A DNA stretch of 64,000 nt from Cohnella nanjingensis (GCF_014212125.1 NZ_JACJVP010000032.1:162712-226711), one strand, 5' to 3'; shown: positions 24,003 through 32,939, numbered from the stretch's first letter. Translations and numbers: made by a program. The notes: generated by a model not told the origin, from the sequence alone.

Positions 24003-24989
24003 TCACTTGCCGGGGTAAGGATCGATCGTCCGGATCGCGCCGTCCTCGTCGTAGCGCAGCTCGGCGAACTTCACGCAGCGTTTGTTGTCCGCGCCGCCCG
24101 ACAGCGAGCTGTCGTGGTAGAACAGATACCACTTGTCGCGGAATCGGACGATCGAATGATGCGTCGTCCAACCGATGACGGGGGTCAGGATCGTGCCTTT
24201 GAAGGTAAAGGGTCCCAGCGGCGATTCGCTGACGGCGTACACGATCTTATGCGTCGTCCCCGTGGAGTAGGAGAGATAGTAGAGGCCGTTGTACCGGTGC
24301 ATCCACGGACCTTCGAAGTACCGGCGGTCCTCGTCGCCGGCCAGGATCGGCTTCCCGTCCTCATCGAGGATGGAGATCTCCCGGGCAGCCTCCTTGAACG
24401 AGAGCATATCGTCGCTTAATTCGGCGACCCTCGGTCCCAGCGCGGGCTCGGTCGCGGCAGGTCCCTCGGCGTCCGGCCGGAAGGCGCCGCCCTGCCATTT
24501 CTCCAGCTGTCCGCCCCACAAGCCTCCGAAGTAGAGATAAGTCCGGTCGTCCCCGTCGACGAACGCGGCCGGATCGATACTGAAGCTGCCTGGAATGTAG
24601 GATGGTTGAGGCGAGAACGGCCCGGCGGGCGACTTCCCGGCCGCGACTCCGATGCGGAAGACGCCGTCTTGATCCCGCGCGGGGAAAAACAAATAGTAGG
24701 TATCGTTCTTGAAAGCGGCGTCTGGCGCCCACAACTGCTGCTTGGCCCATGGGATATCCCGGAGGTGAAGCGCTTCGCCGTGATCCGTCACGGCGGACAG
24801 CGACTCGTCCAGGGACAGCACATGATAATCTTCCATGTCGTATTGATCCCCGTTATCGTTCGATTCCCGCGCATGATCGAGATCGTGCGAAGGATAGATG
24901 TAGATCTTTCCCTCGAATACATGCGCGGACGGGTCCGCCGTGTACATATGGGTGACGAGAGGTTCGTGGGGCTTGGCCGGGCGTGTCAT
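24003..24989 (-). CDS. Glycoside hydrolase family 43 (beta-xylosidase / arabinofuranosidase type)
   Basis: A 328-residue five-bladed beta-propeller enzyme. The general base is Asp19 in MYTADPSAHVFEGKIYIYPS, the pKa-tuning Asp lies in SIDPAAFVDGD and the general acid Glu in RYFEGPWMHR. No signal peptide is present, so it acts on imported short oligosaccharides. The true start is ATG 24989, since AAGGAGG lies eight bases upstream and inside the longer open frame. It is a single-gene unit with its own promoter and an upstream AACAAACG direct repeat. Confidence 0.92.
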   Translation of the reverse strand: MTRPAKPHEPLVTHMYTADPSAHVFEGKIYIYPSHDLDHARESNDNGDQYDMEDYHVLSLDESLSAVTDHGEALHLRDIPWAKQQLWAPDAAFKNDTYYLFFPARDQDGVFRIGVAAGKSPAGPFSPQPSYIPGSFSIDPAAFVDGDDRTYLYFGGLWGGQLEKWQGGAFRPDAEGPAATEPALGPRVAELSDDMLSFKEAAREISILDEDGKPILAGDEDRRYFEGPWMHRYNGLYYLSYSTGTTHKIVYAVSESPLGPFTFKGTILTPVIGWTTHHSIVRFRDKWYLFYHDSSLSGGADNKRCVKFAELRYDEDGAIRTIDPYPGK

Positions 24990-25033
24990 CTTTGGTTCCT
25001 CCTTGAGGGTCATCTTGACAGTGCTGTTCTCTC

Positions 25034-25061
25034 ATCTTATCAAACGCATCCGGGCTTCGAA
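25034..25061 (-). promoter_or_regulatory. Candidate promoter of the GH43 gene
   Basis: On the minus strand TTCGAA (25061-25056), a 16-base spacer and TAAGAT (25039-25034), with TGA before the -10 giving an extended -10. Confidence 0.5.
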
Positions 25062-25086
25062 CCCTCAAATAGTATGGTTCGTAGCC

Positions 25087-25106
25087 AACAAACGATAGAA
25101 CAAACG
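25087..25106. repeat. AACAAACG direct repeat upstream of GH43
   Basis: AACAAACG occurs at 25087-25094 and 25099-25106, 12 bases apart, about 26 bases upstream of the GH43 -35. It could be a regulator site. Confidence 0.35.
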
Positions 25107-25196
25107 CGCGCGGGGGCAGTTTGTCGTTCGCGGAACGTTTCGAATTCCCGTTCGCGGCCTGCATTACTGCGACGGTTTGCGGACGGATGCCGATGT

Positions 25197-25226
25197 TTGA
25201 CGGGTGACCATTAGGTAAATTAAAGT
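25197..25226 (+). promoter_or_regulatory. Candidate promoter of the N-acetyltransferase gene
   Basis: TTGACG (25197-25202), an 18-base spacer and TAAAGT (25221-25226) in an AT-rich patch. Confidence 0.45.
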
Positions 25227-25319
25227 AAAATGACATTCAAAACGAGAACCGACTCGCGCCCCCACTGTTCAAACGGCATTTTATCGCGTAAGGTTCAAGG
25301 AAAGAGAGGCGTAGCGTCC

Positions 25320-26192
25320 ATGATGACAAAGACGGATATCCGGGCTTATCTGAATCGCCTCGGCGTAGCGGAAATTCAGCCGCCGACGCTCGCTTACTTA
25401 GCTGAACTCCATCAAGCGCACGTGCGGACGATTCCTTGGGAGACCGTCGATATTTTCGCCGGAAAGCCGGCTCCCATCGACGTCGAACAATCCGTCCGAC
25501 TCATGATCGAGGGCCGGAGCGGATATTGCTTCCACCTCAACGGCGCCTTCAGCACGCTGCTTCGCGCCTTGGGCTACAAGGTCTCCTGGCACCGCGGCGG
25601 CGTGCAGCCGCTCGGGGAAGCGCCGCGCGTGAACGGCTTCCATATCGGGGTGACGGTCGAATTGGCGAACGAAGCGGGCGAAGCCGAGACCTGGATCGTC
25701 GACGCGGGCCTGGGGGATATGCCCCTGGCGCCGTTGCCCCTGCGGGCGGGCATCTACGAGCAAGGACCGTTAATCTACCGGGTGGCGGCGTCGGAGGTTG
25801 CGAAGGGGGGCTGGCGCTTGGAGCACCAGGTGCCCTCATCCTACGTCGGCGTGGACTATGCGCCCGAGGTCGTAACGGGCATGGAGACGTTCGAGCCGCA
25901 GCACGAACAGTACGTCCGTTCGCCCAGCTCTCCCTGGATTCAGCTGTTCCTCGTCCGGCACAGGCATGCGGAAGGCAGCAACGAGCTGCGCGGATGCATA
26001 TGGAGCAGGCGGGATCGAGACGGCTTGACCAAGACGGAGCTGCAGACGAGATCGCAATGGTTCGAGGTGCTGGGGGACGTCTTCCATGAGCCGCTCGTTC
26101 GCTACGACAGACAGGAACGCGACGAGATCTGGCGGAAGGTCAGCCGGCTGCACGAGGAATGGAAGCGAGCGAAGGCGGCTACGCACGGGTGA
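25320..26192 (+). CDS. nat: Arylamine N-acetyltransferase
   Basis: A 290-residue cytoplasmic enzyme that transfers acetyl from acetyl-CoA to aromatic amines or hydrazines by a cysteine-acyl intermediate. The catalytic triad is visible: Cys70 in RSGYCFHLN, His108 in VNGFHIGV and Asp128 in IVDAGLGD. The N-terminal helical part has YLNRLGV and the conserved RTIPWETVDI. The length matches the family. I start at ATG 25320 near AGAGAGG rather than the much earlier start of the open frame. Glycerate kinase follows on the same strand after about 50 bases. Confidence 0.92.
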   Translation: MMTKTDIRAYLNRLGVAEIQPPTLAYLAELHQAHVRTIPWETVDIFAGKPAPIDVEQSVRLMIEGRSGYCFHLNGAFSTLLRALGYKVSWHRGGVQPLGEAPRVNGFHIGVTVELANEAGEAETWIVDAGLGDMPLAPLPLRAGIYEQGPLIYRVAASEVAKGGWRLEHQVPSSYVGVDYAPEVVTGMETFEPQHEQYVRSPSSPWIQLFLVRHRHAEGSNELRGCIWSRRDRDGLTKTELQTRSQWFEVLGDVFHEPLVRYDRQERDEIWRKVSRLHEEWKRAKAATHG

Positions 26193-26241
26193 CCGGGCAA
26201 GGGCCAAGCATCGGACATCGCCGACGGGGAGGAATGAACGG

Positions 26242-27378
26242 ATGAGAATCGTATTGGCTCCCGATTCGTTCAAAGGAACGCTAAGCGCCGCGCAGGTATG
26301 CGCCGTCATGGCGCGCGGCATCGGGGAGGAGCTGCCGGACGCCGCGTTCGATGCGGTCCCGATGGCGGACGGCGGAGAGGGAACGCTGGACGCGATCGTG
26401 AACGCGACGGCGGGGGAGCGGGCGGAGATCGTCGCCAGCGGCCCGTTCGGCTCGCCGGGCCCGGCATCGCTGGGCGTCATCCGGCAGGACGGGGAGCGCT
26501 GGGCGGTCATCGAAGCGGCCGCGCTGTTCGGCCTGCCGCTCTTGCGGCAGGAAGAGCGCAACCCGCTGCATACGACTTCGCGGGGACTGGGAGACGCGAT
26601 CCGCGCGGCGCTCGATCTGGGGATCCGGCGCATGGTCGTCGGACTGGGCGGGAGCGCGACCAACGACGGCGGCATGGGCATGCTCTCCGCGCTGGGAGCG
26701 CGCTTCGTGAACGGTCAGGGCGAGGAACTGCGCGGGTTCGGCCGCGACCTGGCGGCCGTTGCCCGGATCGACTACGCCCAGCTGGATCCGCGGCTCGCGG
26801 ACTGCACGCTGATCGCCGCCACCGATGTCGCCAACCCGCTGCTCGGTCCGCAGGGCGCCACCCGGGTGTACGGTCCCCAGAAGGGGGCGGACCCGGACGC
26901 GGTGGAGCGGCTGGAAGCCGGGATGGCGAGGTACGCCGACTTAACGGAGCGGGCGGCCAGGGTCCGCTATGCGGAAGCGCCTGGAGCGGGAGCGGCGGGC
27001 GGGCTGGGCGCCGCGCTCCTGGCGGTCGGGGCGCGGGTGGAGCCGGGCGCCCGCGTGGTGGGCCGAATGTGCCGGCTGGAGGAGCGGATCCGGCAAGCGG
27101 ACCTCGTCGTGACGGGCGAGGGGAGCAGCGACGGGCAGACGCTCTACGGCAAGCTCCCTCTCCATGTCGCCAAGACCGCGCAGGCCGCGGGCAAGCGAAC
27201 GTTCCTCCTCTCCGGGAGTCTCGGCGACCGATGGGAGGATCTGCTCCATTATTTTGCGGGATGTCTGTCGACGATAACGCGTCCGGCAGCCTTGGAAGAC
27301 TGTCTGCCGCACGCGGAACGCCATCTGCATCTGGCGTCGCGCAATCTGGGCCGCCTGATCGCCGCCGGTCGCCCCTGA
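26242..27378 (+). CDS. glxK: Glycerate kinase (GarK/GlxK family)
   Basis: A 378-residue enzyme phosphorylating D-glycerate in the cytoplasm. Hallmarks are the N-terminal IVLAPDSFKGTLSA, MADGGEGTLDAI, VVGLGGSATNDGGMGML near residue 133, IAATDVANPLLGPQGA, and the late LVVTGEGSSDGQTLYGK. Start ATG 26242 lies after GGGGAGG. The upstream extension of the open frame overlaps the acetyltransferase in another frame and is not coding. It could feed glycerate from sugar-acid breakdown into glycolysis. A strong terminator follows. Confidence 0.95.
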   Translation: MRIVLAPDSFKGTLSAAQVCAVMARGIGEELPDAAFDAVPMADGGEGTLDAIVNATAGERAEIVASGPFGSPGPASLGVIRQDGERWAVIEAAALFGLPLLRQEERNPLHTTSRGLGDAIRAALDLGIRRMVVGLGGSATNDGGMGMLSALGARFVNGQGEELRGFGRDLAAVARIDYAQLDPRLADCTLIAATDVANPLLGPQGATRVYGPQKGADPDAVERLEAGMARYADLTERAARVRYAEAPGAGAAGGLGAALLAVGARVEPGARVVGRMCRLEERIRQADLVVTGEGSSDGQTLYGKLPLHVAKTAQAAGKRTFLLSGSLGDRWEDLLHYFAGCLSTITRPAALEDCLPHAERHLHLASRNLGRLIAAGRP

Positions 27379-27431
27379 CACGCCTCGCGCGCCGCTTCGT
27401 TCGCGGAGCGCGAGACCCAAAGCCATAGAGC

Positions 27432-27473
27432 AAGCCGCAGCCGAATGATCCGCATTCGGCTGCGGCTTTTTTT
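27432..27473 (+). terminator. Strong terminator after glycerate kinase
   Basis: A 17-pair perfect stem, AAGCCGCAGCCGAATG.. against ..CATTCGGCTGCGGCTT, with a short loop (about 27449-27451), runs into seven T residues. Confidence 0.95.
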
Positions 27474-27635
27474 GGGTCGGATCTCGCGGCCGAATGCGCC
27501 GAGGTACAGTCGGTTCTCGGCATCTAGGAGGGTGCGATCCAGAAGCTGCAAGGGTCAAAGAGCGGTCCGGTTTCCTCAAACGAATATCAATCAATCGACA
27601 TGCAGACTGCATCCAAAATGGAATAATCCGGATAA

Positions 27636-27651
27636 ATAGAACGATTTGATG
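27636..27651 (+). repeat. Intergenic repeat copy A (ATAGAACGATTTGATG)
   Basis: The first of three copies of an ATAGAACGATTTG element, here 108 bases before the sensor kinase start. The rest of the 27474-27758 gap holds only an extended -10 promoter and AT-rich sequence. Confidence 0.7.
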
Positions 27652-27717
27652 TTCGGAGGCGCCGGATCTCACATATTGATGCATATCGCCTCGATCCGCT
27701 AGAAGACGGCTACCAGG

Positions 27718-27726
27718 TGGTATAAT
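27718..27726 (+). promoter_or_regulatory. Extended -10 promoter of the kinase gene
   Basis: TGGTATAAT: TG-N-TATAAT is a perfect extended -10 at 27718-27726. No clear -35 is present. Confidence 0.6.
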
Positions 27727-27758
27727 GGGAGCACCATGACGCAAAGGGGAAGCACATC

Positions 27759-29549
27759 ATGCGGGACTGGCTGGCAGCCCTCATTCCACACAAGCTCAAA
27801 TACCGTCTGTTCGCCGTCTTCGTCCTCGTCATCCTGCTGCCCTTCAGCATCTTGAACATTTATAACTATCGGAAGATCGAATCGCTCGTGCAGAAGAAGA
27901 TCAGCGAGCAGAGCCACGAGCAGCTCGACAACCTGCATCGCTCGCTGGAGGACCAGCTCGGCATCGCGTTCAAGACGCTGATCTTCCTGGAGCAGGATTC
28001 GGACGTCCGGCAGATTCTGCAGCACCCGGAGCGGCGTTCCGTCTTGGACAACAAAACGCTCATGGAGGACAAGTTCAAGGGGCTCAACAACAGCTTCTTC
28101 CTCTACAATCCATCCGTCTACTTCACCTTGCTGGACGACAGCGGGCACGTCTATACGTCGTATCAGCCGAGGTTTCCGCTGAACTACGACCGGATTGCGT
28201 CCGATCCGTCCTTCGTCTCGCTGCGGAAGACCCAATCCTCCTACCTGTGGGTGTCGGACGACGAGAACTACGTTTCCCGCGACATCACCAAGAGTCCGAC
28301 GCTGCTGTCGCTCTACGCCGAGCTGCGCGACCGCAACAACCGCCCATACGGCACGGCGAGGATCAGCATCGACTTCTCGTTCTGGTTCCAGTCCGTCCTG
28401 CAGAAGTCGGCCAGCGATCAAGCCTACTTCATCATGACGCGTAAGGGCGAGCGGATCGCCGGCTCCGTGCCGGATGCCGACCTGTCGCCGGAAGCCGTCT
28501 CGCAAGTGACCGCGCTTCCGCAGAACGGCTATTGGACGGACAAGAAGGGCGACGAGCTCGTCAACTTCAGCTATCTCTCTTCCCTCGACTGGTATATGAT
28601 TAATCGCATTCCGCTCCACGTCCTGTTCAACGAGATCGAGAGCTTGAAGCAGCAGTACTTCGTCACCTTCTATATCATCACGGGGCTGTTCGTCGCCGTC
28701 GCCTTCATGATCGCGTACACGTTCACGAGACCGCTCTCCCACATGCAGCGCAAGATGAAGGAAGCCGTGCGCAAGGACCTTCGCATCCGACTGCCGGAGA
28801 AGCATTACAAGGGCGAGATTCTGGAGCTGACGCGGACCTTCAACACGATGATGGTCGATATGAACGAATTGATTCAACGGCTGAAGGCCGAGGAGCGGCA
28901 GAAGGACGCCGTTCATTTCCAGATGCTGCTCGCCCAGATGAACCCGCACTTCCTGCTCAATACGCTCAACACGATGAAGTGGATCGGGCTGCGAAGCCGG
29001 AACGAGGAGATCGTCGAGATCTGCCTCTCGCTCGGCAAGCTGCTGGAGACGAGTCTCAATTCGGACGTGGACCTCATCCATCTCCGGGACGAGATCGCGC
29101 TGACGAAGGCGTTCGTCTACATTCAGCAGGCGAGGTACGGCAACCGCTTCGAGGTCGAGTTCAGCTATGAGGAGGACATCCAGTATGCGCTCGTGCCGAA
29201 GCTGAGCCTGCAGCCGCTCGTGGACAACGCGATCCGGCACGGAATCGGCAACATGGCGGAAGATGGCCTCATTCGCATCCGGATGGGCCGAAGCGCGTCG
29301 TCGCCGGATCAATTGACGCTGGAGGTCGAGGACAACGGCGTCGGCATCGCGTCTGCGCGGCTGAACCAGGAGGCGGGACGGAAGCGCCCCGGCATCGGGC
29401 TCGCGAACGTCCGGGAGCGGCTCCGGCTGCTTTTCAAGGAAAAAGGGGAGCTCGAGACGGTTCCGCTGGCGCAGGGGACGCTGTTCCGGATGCATCTGCC
29501 GCTCTTGCTGTCCGAGCCGTACGAGAGCAGCCGTCAATCGATATCCTGA
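27759..29549 (+). CDS. YesM-type sensor histidine kinase
   Basis: A 596-residue kinase with membrane helices at about 13-36 and 297-320 flanking an extracellular sensor domain, then HAMP and His_kinase domains. The phosphoacceptor is His about 396 in AQMNPHFLLNTLNTMKW, where Leu replaces the usual Tyr of HFLYNTL. The N-box LSLQPLVDNAIRHGIGN is near 482 and the G-box reads VEDNGVGIAS. It is followed after about 30 bases by its response regulator and then a binding protein and permeases, so it likely reports sugar availability for that transporter. Confidence 0.93.
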   Translation: MRDWLAALIPHKLKYRLFAVFVLVILLPFSILNIYNYRKIESLVQKKISEQSHEQLDNLHRSLEDQLGIAFKTLIFLEQDSDVRQILQHPERRSVLDNKTLMEDKFKGLNNSFFLYNPSVYFTLLDDSGHVYTSYQPRFPLNYDRIASDPSFVSLRKTQSSYLWVSDDENYVSRDITKSPTLLSLYAELRDRNNRPYGTARISIDFSFWFQSVLQKSASDQAYFIMTRKGERIAGSVPDADLSPEAVSQVTALPQNGYWTDKKGDELVNFSYLSSLDWYMINRIPLHVLFNEIESLKQQYFVTFYIITGLFVAVAFMIAYTFTRPLSHMQRKMKEAVRKDLRIRLPEKHYKGEILELTRTFNTMMVDMNELIQRLKAEERQKDAVHFQMLLAQMNPHFLLNTLNTMKWIGLRSRNEEIVEICLSLGKLLETSLNSDVDLIHLRDEIALTKAFVYIQQARYGNRFEVEFSYEEDIQYALVPKLSLQPLVDNAIRHGIGNMAEDGLIRIRMGRSASSPDQLTLEVEDNGVGIASARLNQEAGRKRPGIGLANVRERLRLLFKEKGELETVPLAQGTLFRMHLPLLLSEPYESSRQSIS

Positions 29550-29578
29550 ATCGGGCAAGAGCAAGGAGGCGCATGCGC

Positions 29579-30382
29579 ATGTGGAAGGTGCTGCTGGTGG
29601 AGGACGAGACGTTCGTCCGCGAATCGGTCAAAGAGATTATCCGGTGGGAGGACATGGGCTTCACGCTGGCCGGAGAAGCGGGCAACGGAGCGGAGGCGCT
29701 CGAGCTAATCCGGCGGGATCCGCCCGATCTGGTCCTGTGCGATATCGTCATGCCGCAGATGGACGGCCTGGCGCTGCTGAAAGAGACGCGCAAGGCCGGG
29801 ATCGCGTCCAAGTTCGTCATGCTGACCTGCATCGGCGACTTCGAATCGATGCGGCAGGCGATGGAGTTCGGCGCGTCCAACTATATCCTGAAGCTCTCGA
29901 TGAGCGTGAAGGACCTGCGGGAGACGCTGACCAAGATCAGCCTGGAGCTATCCGCAGCGTCCGCCTCGTCCGGCGCTTCCGCTTCATCCGGCATTACGTC
30001 CCCGGCTCCCGCCCCCGCGCAGGAGCCCTCGGCTCGGCGGACGAGCGCCCTGCCGAACGGCACGACGCATCCCGAGGTGATCAAGATCATCGCCTATATC
30101 GAACAAAACTACGATCAAGACATTACGCTGAAGTCGCTGTCCCGCTACGTGATGATGGGGGAGAATTACGTCAGCGCCCTGTTCAAGAAGAAGACGGGCG
30201 AGACGCTGATCCACTACCTGCACCGCATCCGGGTGGAGAAGGCGATCGAATACTTGAAGCGGACCGACCTGCCGGTGAACCGGATCGGCCAGCAAGTCGG
30301 CTTCATGAACGACAACTACTTCATCAAGATCTTCAAGCGGCTGACGGGCACGACGCCGAGCCAGTACCGGCTGACGAGATAG
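29579..30382 (+). CDS. Short YesN-type response regulator with AraC HTH
   Basis: A 267-residue regulator, half the length of the other YesN proteins here because it lacks the middle domain. Receiver: D55 in LVLCDIVMPQ and Lys in YILKLSMSVKDL. A low-complexity Ala/Ser/Pro linker (about 125-150) joins it to the AraC HTH (SRYVMMGENYVSALFKKKTG and VGFMNDNYFIKIFKRLTG). ATG 29579 is preferred over ATG 29573 because AAGGAGG is nine bases away instead of three. Its stop codon lies inside repeat copy B. Confidence 0.92.
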   Translation: MWKVLLVEDETFVRESVKEIIRWEDMGFTLAGEAGNGAEALELIRRDPPDLVLCDIVMPQMDGLALLKETRKAGIASKFVMLTCIGDFESMRQAMEFGASNYILKLSMSVKDLRETLTKISLELSAASASSGASASSGITSPAPAPAQEPSARRTSALPNGTTHPEVIKIIAYIEQNYDQDITLKSLSRYVMMGENYVSALFKKKTGETLIHYLHRIRVEKAIEYLKRTDLPVNRIGQQVGFMNDNYFIKIFKRLTGTTPSQYRLTR

Positions 30383-30393
30383 AACGATTTGGT
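30379..30393 (+). repeat. Intergenic repeat copy B (ATAGAACGATTTGGT)
   Basis: The second copy, overlapping the TAG stop of the response regulator. It matches copy A in the first 13 bases. Confidence 0.7.
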
Positions 30394-30430
30394 CCCTGAA
30401 CGGACGGCGCGGCGGCCGGGAATTGCACAT

Positions 30431-30491
30431 TTCTGTTCCATGTTATCCATGATTCTGTTCCTATCTGATCCTCCCTGCGTCTTGCTATCCT
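30431..30491 (+). promoter_or_regulatory. Activator-type promoter of the binding-protein gene
   Basis: TTCTGTTCC occurs at 30431-30439 and 30453-30461, a direct repeat at 22 bases (two helical turns), as AraC-type dimers bind. It abuts the -35 position, where no consensus hexamer is seen. TGCTATCCT (30483-30491) is an extended -10. The neighbouring response regulator is the obvious candidate. Confidence 0.55.
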
Positions 30492-30536
30492 GAAGTTGCG
30501 ACAACATTCGAAGGTCATTCAGGGAGGTCGTCTCTT

Positions 30537-31895
30537 GTGAGAAAAAAAGGCTGGTTCGCGGGAATGGCAGCGCTTGCGCTCGTCGCGGGCACGTTGGCGG
30601 GATGTTCGGGGAAAGGCAATAACGGCGGCGAAGCCGGCGGTAGCGGCGGAGCGAAGTCGCCGTCCGCGAGCGCATCGGCAAACGCGTCCGGGAAAGCCGG
30701 CGAGCCGGTGAAGCTGAAGATGTGGGGAGGCGTCCCGCCGGAGGCGGGCCCGCAAGCGGTCGTCGACGCGTGGAACAAGGATCATCCGGACGTCCAGGTC
30801 GAGTACGTCCGGTACGTGAACGACGACGAGGGCAATCTGAAGCTCGACACGGCGATGATGACCGGGCAGGACGTCGACCTGTTCGTCAACTACTCGATGT
30901 CCCAAACGGCGAAGCGGAAGGAGTCCGGTTTTACGCTCGACCTAAGCGCCTTCACCGACTACGATGTCGACGCCAAGATGGGTCCGGACGCGGCAGGTTG
31001 GAAGATCGACGGCAAGTACTATGGAATTCCGACGACGAAGAGCTCGTTCTTCGTCGCGCTCAACAAGGATAAGCTGGATGCGGCGAATCTGCCGGTGCCG
31101 AAGGATTGGACCTGGGACGAGCTGCGCGAATATGCCAAGAAGCTGAAAGCCGGCGACGGCTACGGCTTCATCCAACATACCGAGCCGTTCGTCGATCCGA
31201 TCGACTCGGTGCTGTCTCAGGATGGCTATACGAAGGCCGACGGCACGTCGAATCTGGACGATCCGCTCGTCCGCAAATGGCTCGAGACGCTGAACGGCAT
31301 GATGAAGGAAGACAAGACGACGCCGCCGCTCGGCGAGCAGCTGACGTCGAAGATGCCGGTCGAACAGATTTTCCTGAGCGGCGAGGCGCCGATGCTCAAT
31401 ATCGGGGCGTGGCTGCTCCGCAGCTCGAACAACTTTACGGACTACCCCCGCGACTTCAAGATCGCGTTCGCGCCGGTGCCGCGGCTGGCGGGCAGCGCGG
31501 ACAAGTACGTCACGCGCGGCGGGATCGGCGACTACATCTCGATCAACGCCAAATCGAAGCATACGGATGCGGCTTGGTCGTTCCTGAAGTGGTACGCGGA
31601 CGGCGGCATGGCGCCGTTGGCCGCGGGCGGCAGGCTCCCGGCCTCGAAGGACGCCGATCAGGAAGCCGCGCTGAAGAGTTTGCTCGGGGACAAAGCCGAT
31701 ACGTACGACCGCGACTCGCTCATGTACGTCATGTTCGACAACAAGACGCCGACGTACGTCCGCTCCGTGCCGCAGGAGGTCATGGACCTGCGCTCGCAGG
31801 AGTACGAGAAGTACTTCCTCGGCTCGCAGACGATGGATCAGACGATCTCCGCCATGGTGTCGAGGCACAATGAGTTTCTGAAGACCGCCAAGTAA
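30537..31895 (+). CDS. Extracellular sugar-binding lipoprotein, family 1
   Basis: A 452-residue lipoprotein starting with GTG 30537 after AGGGAGG. The lipobox is LAGC with Cys23, followed by a Gly/Ser/Ala-rich tether (about 24-55). Family-1 features: VKLKMWGGVPPE at the mature N-terminus, WNKDHPDVQVEYVRYV, DGKYYGIPTTKSSFFVALNK, WTWDELREYAKK, and GGIGDYISINAKSKHTDAAW. It supplies the two permeases downstream. A strong terminator between it and them implies more binding protein than permease. Confidence 0.93.
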   Translation: MRKKGWFAGMAALALVAGTLAGCSGKGNNGGEAGGSGGAKSPSASASANASGKAGEPVKLKMWGGVPPEAGPQAVVDAWNKDHPDVQVEYVRYVNDDEGNLKLDTAMMTGQDVDLFVNYSMSQTAKRKESGFTLDLSAFTDYDVDAKMGPDAAGWKIDGKYYGIPTTKSSFFVALNKDKLDAANLPVPKDWTWDELREYAKKLKAGDGYGFIQHTEPFVDPIDSVLSQDGYTKADGTSNLDDPLVRKWLETLNGMMKEDKTTPPLGEQLTSKMPVEQIFLSGEAPMLNIGAWLLRSSNNFTDYPRDFKIAFAPVPRLAGSADKYVTRGGIGDYISINAKSKHTDAAWSFLKWYADGGMAPLAAGGRLPASKDADQEAALKSLLGDKADTYDRDSLMYVMFDNKTPTYVRSVPQEVMDLRSQEYEKYFLGSQTMDQTISAMVSRHNEFLKTAK

Positions 31896-31899
31896 CCGA

Positions 31900-31915
31900 T
31901 AGAACGATTTGATGC
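31900..31915 (+). repeat. Intergenic repeat copy C (ATAGAACGATTTGATG)
   Basis: The third copy, four bases after the binding-protein stop; identical to copy A over 16 bases. Confidence 0.7.
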
Positions 31916-31926
31916 GATCCGCGAAG

Positions 31927-31957
31927 AGGCCGCCCCGCCGGGGCGGCCTCTTTTTTG
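31927..31957 (+). terminator. Strong intra-operon terminator between binding protein and permeases
   Basis: GAGGCCGCCCC (31927-31937) pairs with GGGGCGGCCTC (31941-31951) around three bases, followed by six T residues. Confidence 0.9.
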
Positions 31958-31984
31958 CATGGTTTTGTGGGATAAAGACGATGG

Positions 31985-32022
31985 ATTTGTTCCTTATGAC
32001 TTGCCCGCCCGGTTGATAGACT
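31985..32022 (+). promoter_or_regulatory. Possible separate promoter for the permease genes
   Basis: ATTTGTTCC (31985-31993) resembles the TTCTGTTCC half-site of the binding-protein promoter. TGATAGACT (32014-32022), an extended -10, lies at nearly the same distance from it (32 rather than 33 bases). This would let the regulator restart transcription after the terminator. Confidence 0.4.
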
Positions 32023-32048
32023 GGACGTATCCCCCGAAGAAGCGAGGC

Positions 32049-32939
32049 ATGAAGCGCATGAACAACCATTGGATGAGAAGGCAGCGGCTGCTGGGTTACG
32101 TGTTCGTCGGCCCGAGCATGATCGGCGTGCTGCTGTTCTTCCTGATCCCGGCGATCTACTCGTTCGCCCTGATGTTTACGAACTACAAATTCATGAATCC
32201 GAAGGCGGGGTTCGTGGGATTCGATAACATCGCCCGTCTGCTCCGAGATCCGCTCTTCTACCTTTCGCTGAAGAATACGGTCATCTTCCTCCTGGCGGTT
32301 CCGGTCTCGATCGCGCTAGGCTTCGTCGTCGCCGTCATCCTGAATCGGCGTCTCTACCTGAAGCGGCTGCTGCGCGGCCTGTACTTCATGCCGTATATCA
32401 CAAGCGGCGTCGCCGTCGCTTTCGTCTGGATGCTGCTGTTCCATCCGAAGCAAGGACCGATCAACGGTTTTCTGAGGAGCGTCGGCATCGCGCATCCGCC
32501 GGGCTGGCTGTCCACGACGACCAGCTCGATGTACGCTATCGACATCATCTGGGTCTGGTTCCTGCTCGGGTACAACATGATCATCTATCTCGCCGCGCTG
32601 CAAGAGGTGTCCCCGGAGCTGCTGGAGGCCGCCAAGATCGACGGGGCGAAAGGATGGCAGACGCTTCGCAAGATCATCTGGCCGCTGGTCAGCCCGACCA
32701 CCTTCCTGTTGCTCGTCACCGGCTTGATCATGACGATCAAGACGTTCGGCATCATTCAGGCGATTACGCAGGGAGGACCCGGCAACAGCACGACGATCCT
32801 CTCGCTCTATGTCTACCAGAACGCGTTCCGGTATTACGACATGGGGTACGCGGCGACGATCTCCTGGGCGCTGTTCGCCATCATCCTGGTCATTACCCTT
32901 CTGCAATGGCTGGGTCAGAAAAAGTGGGTTCACTACTAA
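32049..32939 (+). CDS. CUT1 sugar ABC transporter permease (MalF-like)
   Basis: A 296-residue membrane protein with six helices, first GYVFVGPSMIGVLLFFLIPAI, and the EAA loop LLEAAKIDGAKGWQTLRKIIWP. I start at ATG 32049 (GCGAGG upstream); a second ATG nine bases on is also possible. Earlier in-frame starts would add a non-hydrophobic leader running back toward the terminator. It pairs with the next permease. Confidence 0.92.
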   Translation: MKRMNNHWMRRQRLLGYVFVGPSMIGVLLFFLIPAIYSFALMFTNYKFMNPKAGFVGFDNIARLLRDPLFYLSLKNTVIFLLAVPVSIALGFVVAVILNRRLYLKRLLRGLYFMPYITSGVAVAFVWMLLFHPKQGPINGFLRSVGIAHPPGWLSTTTSSMYAIDIIWVWFLLGYNMIIYLAALQEVSPELLEAAKIDGAKGWQTLRKIIWPLVSPTTFLLLVTGLIMTIKTFGIIQAITQGGPGNSTTILSLYVYQNAFRYYDMGYAATISWALFAIILVITLLQWLGQKKWVHY

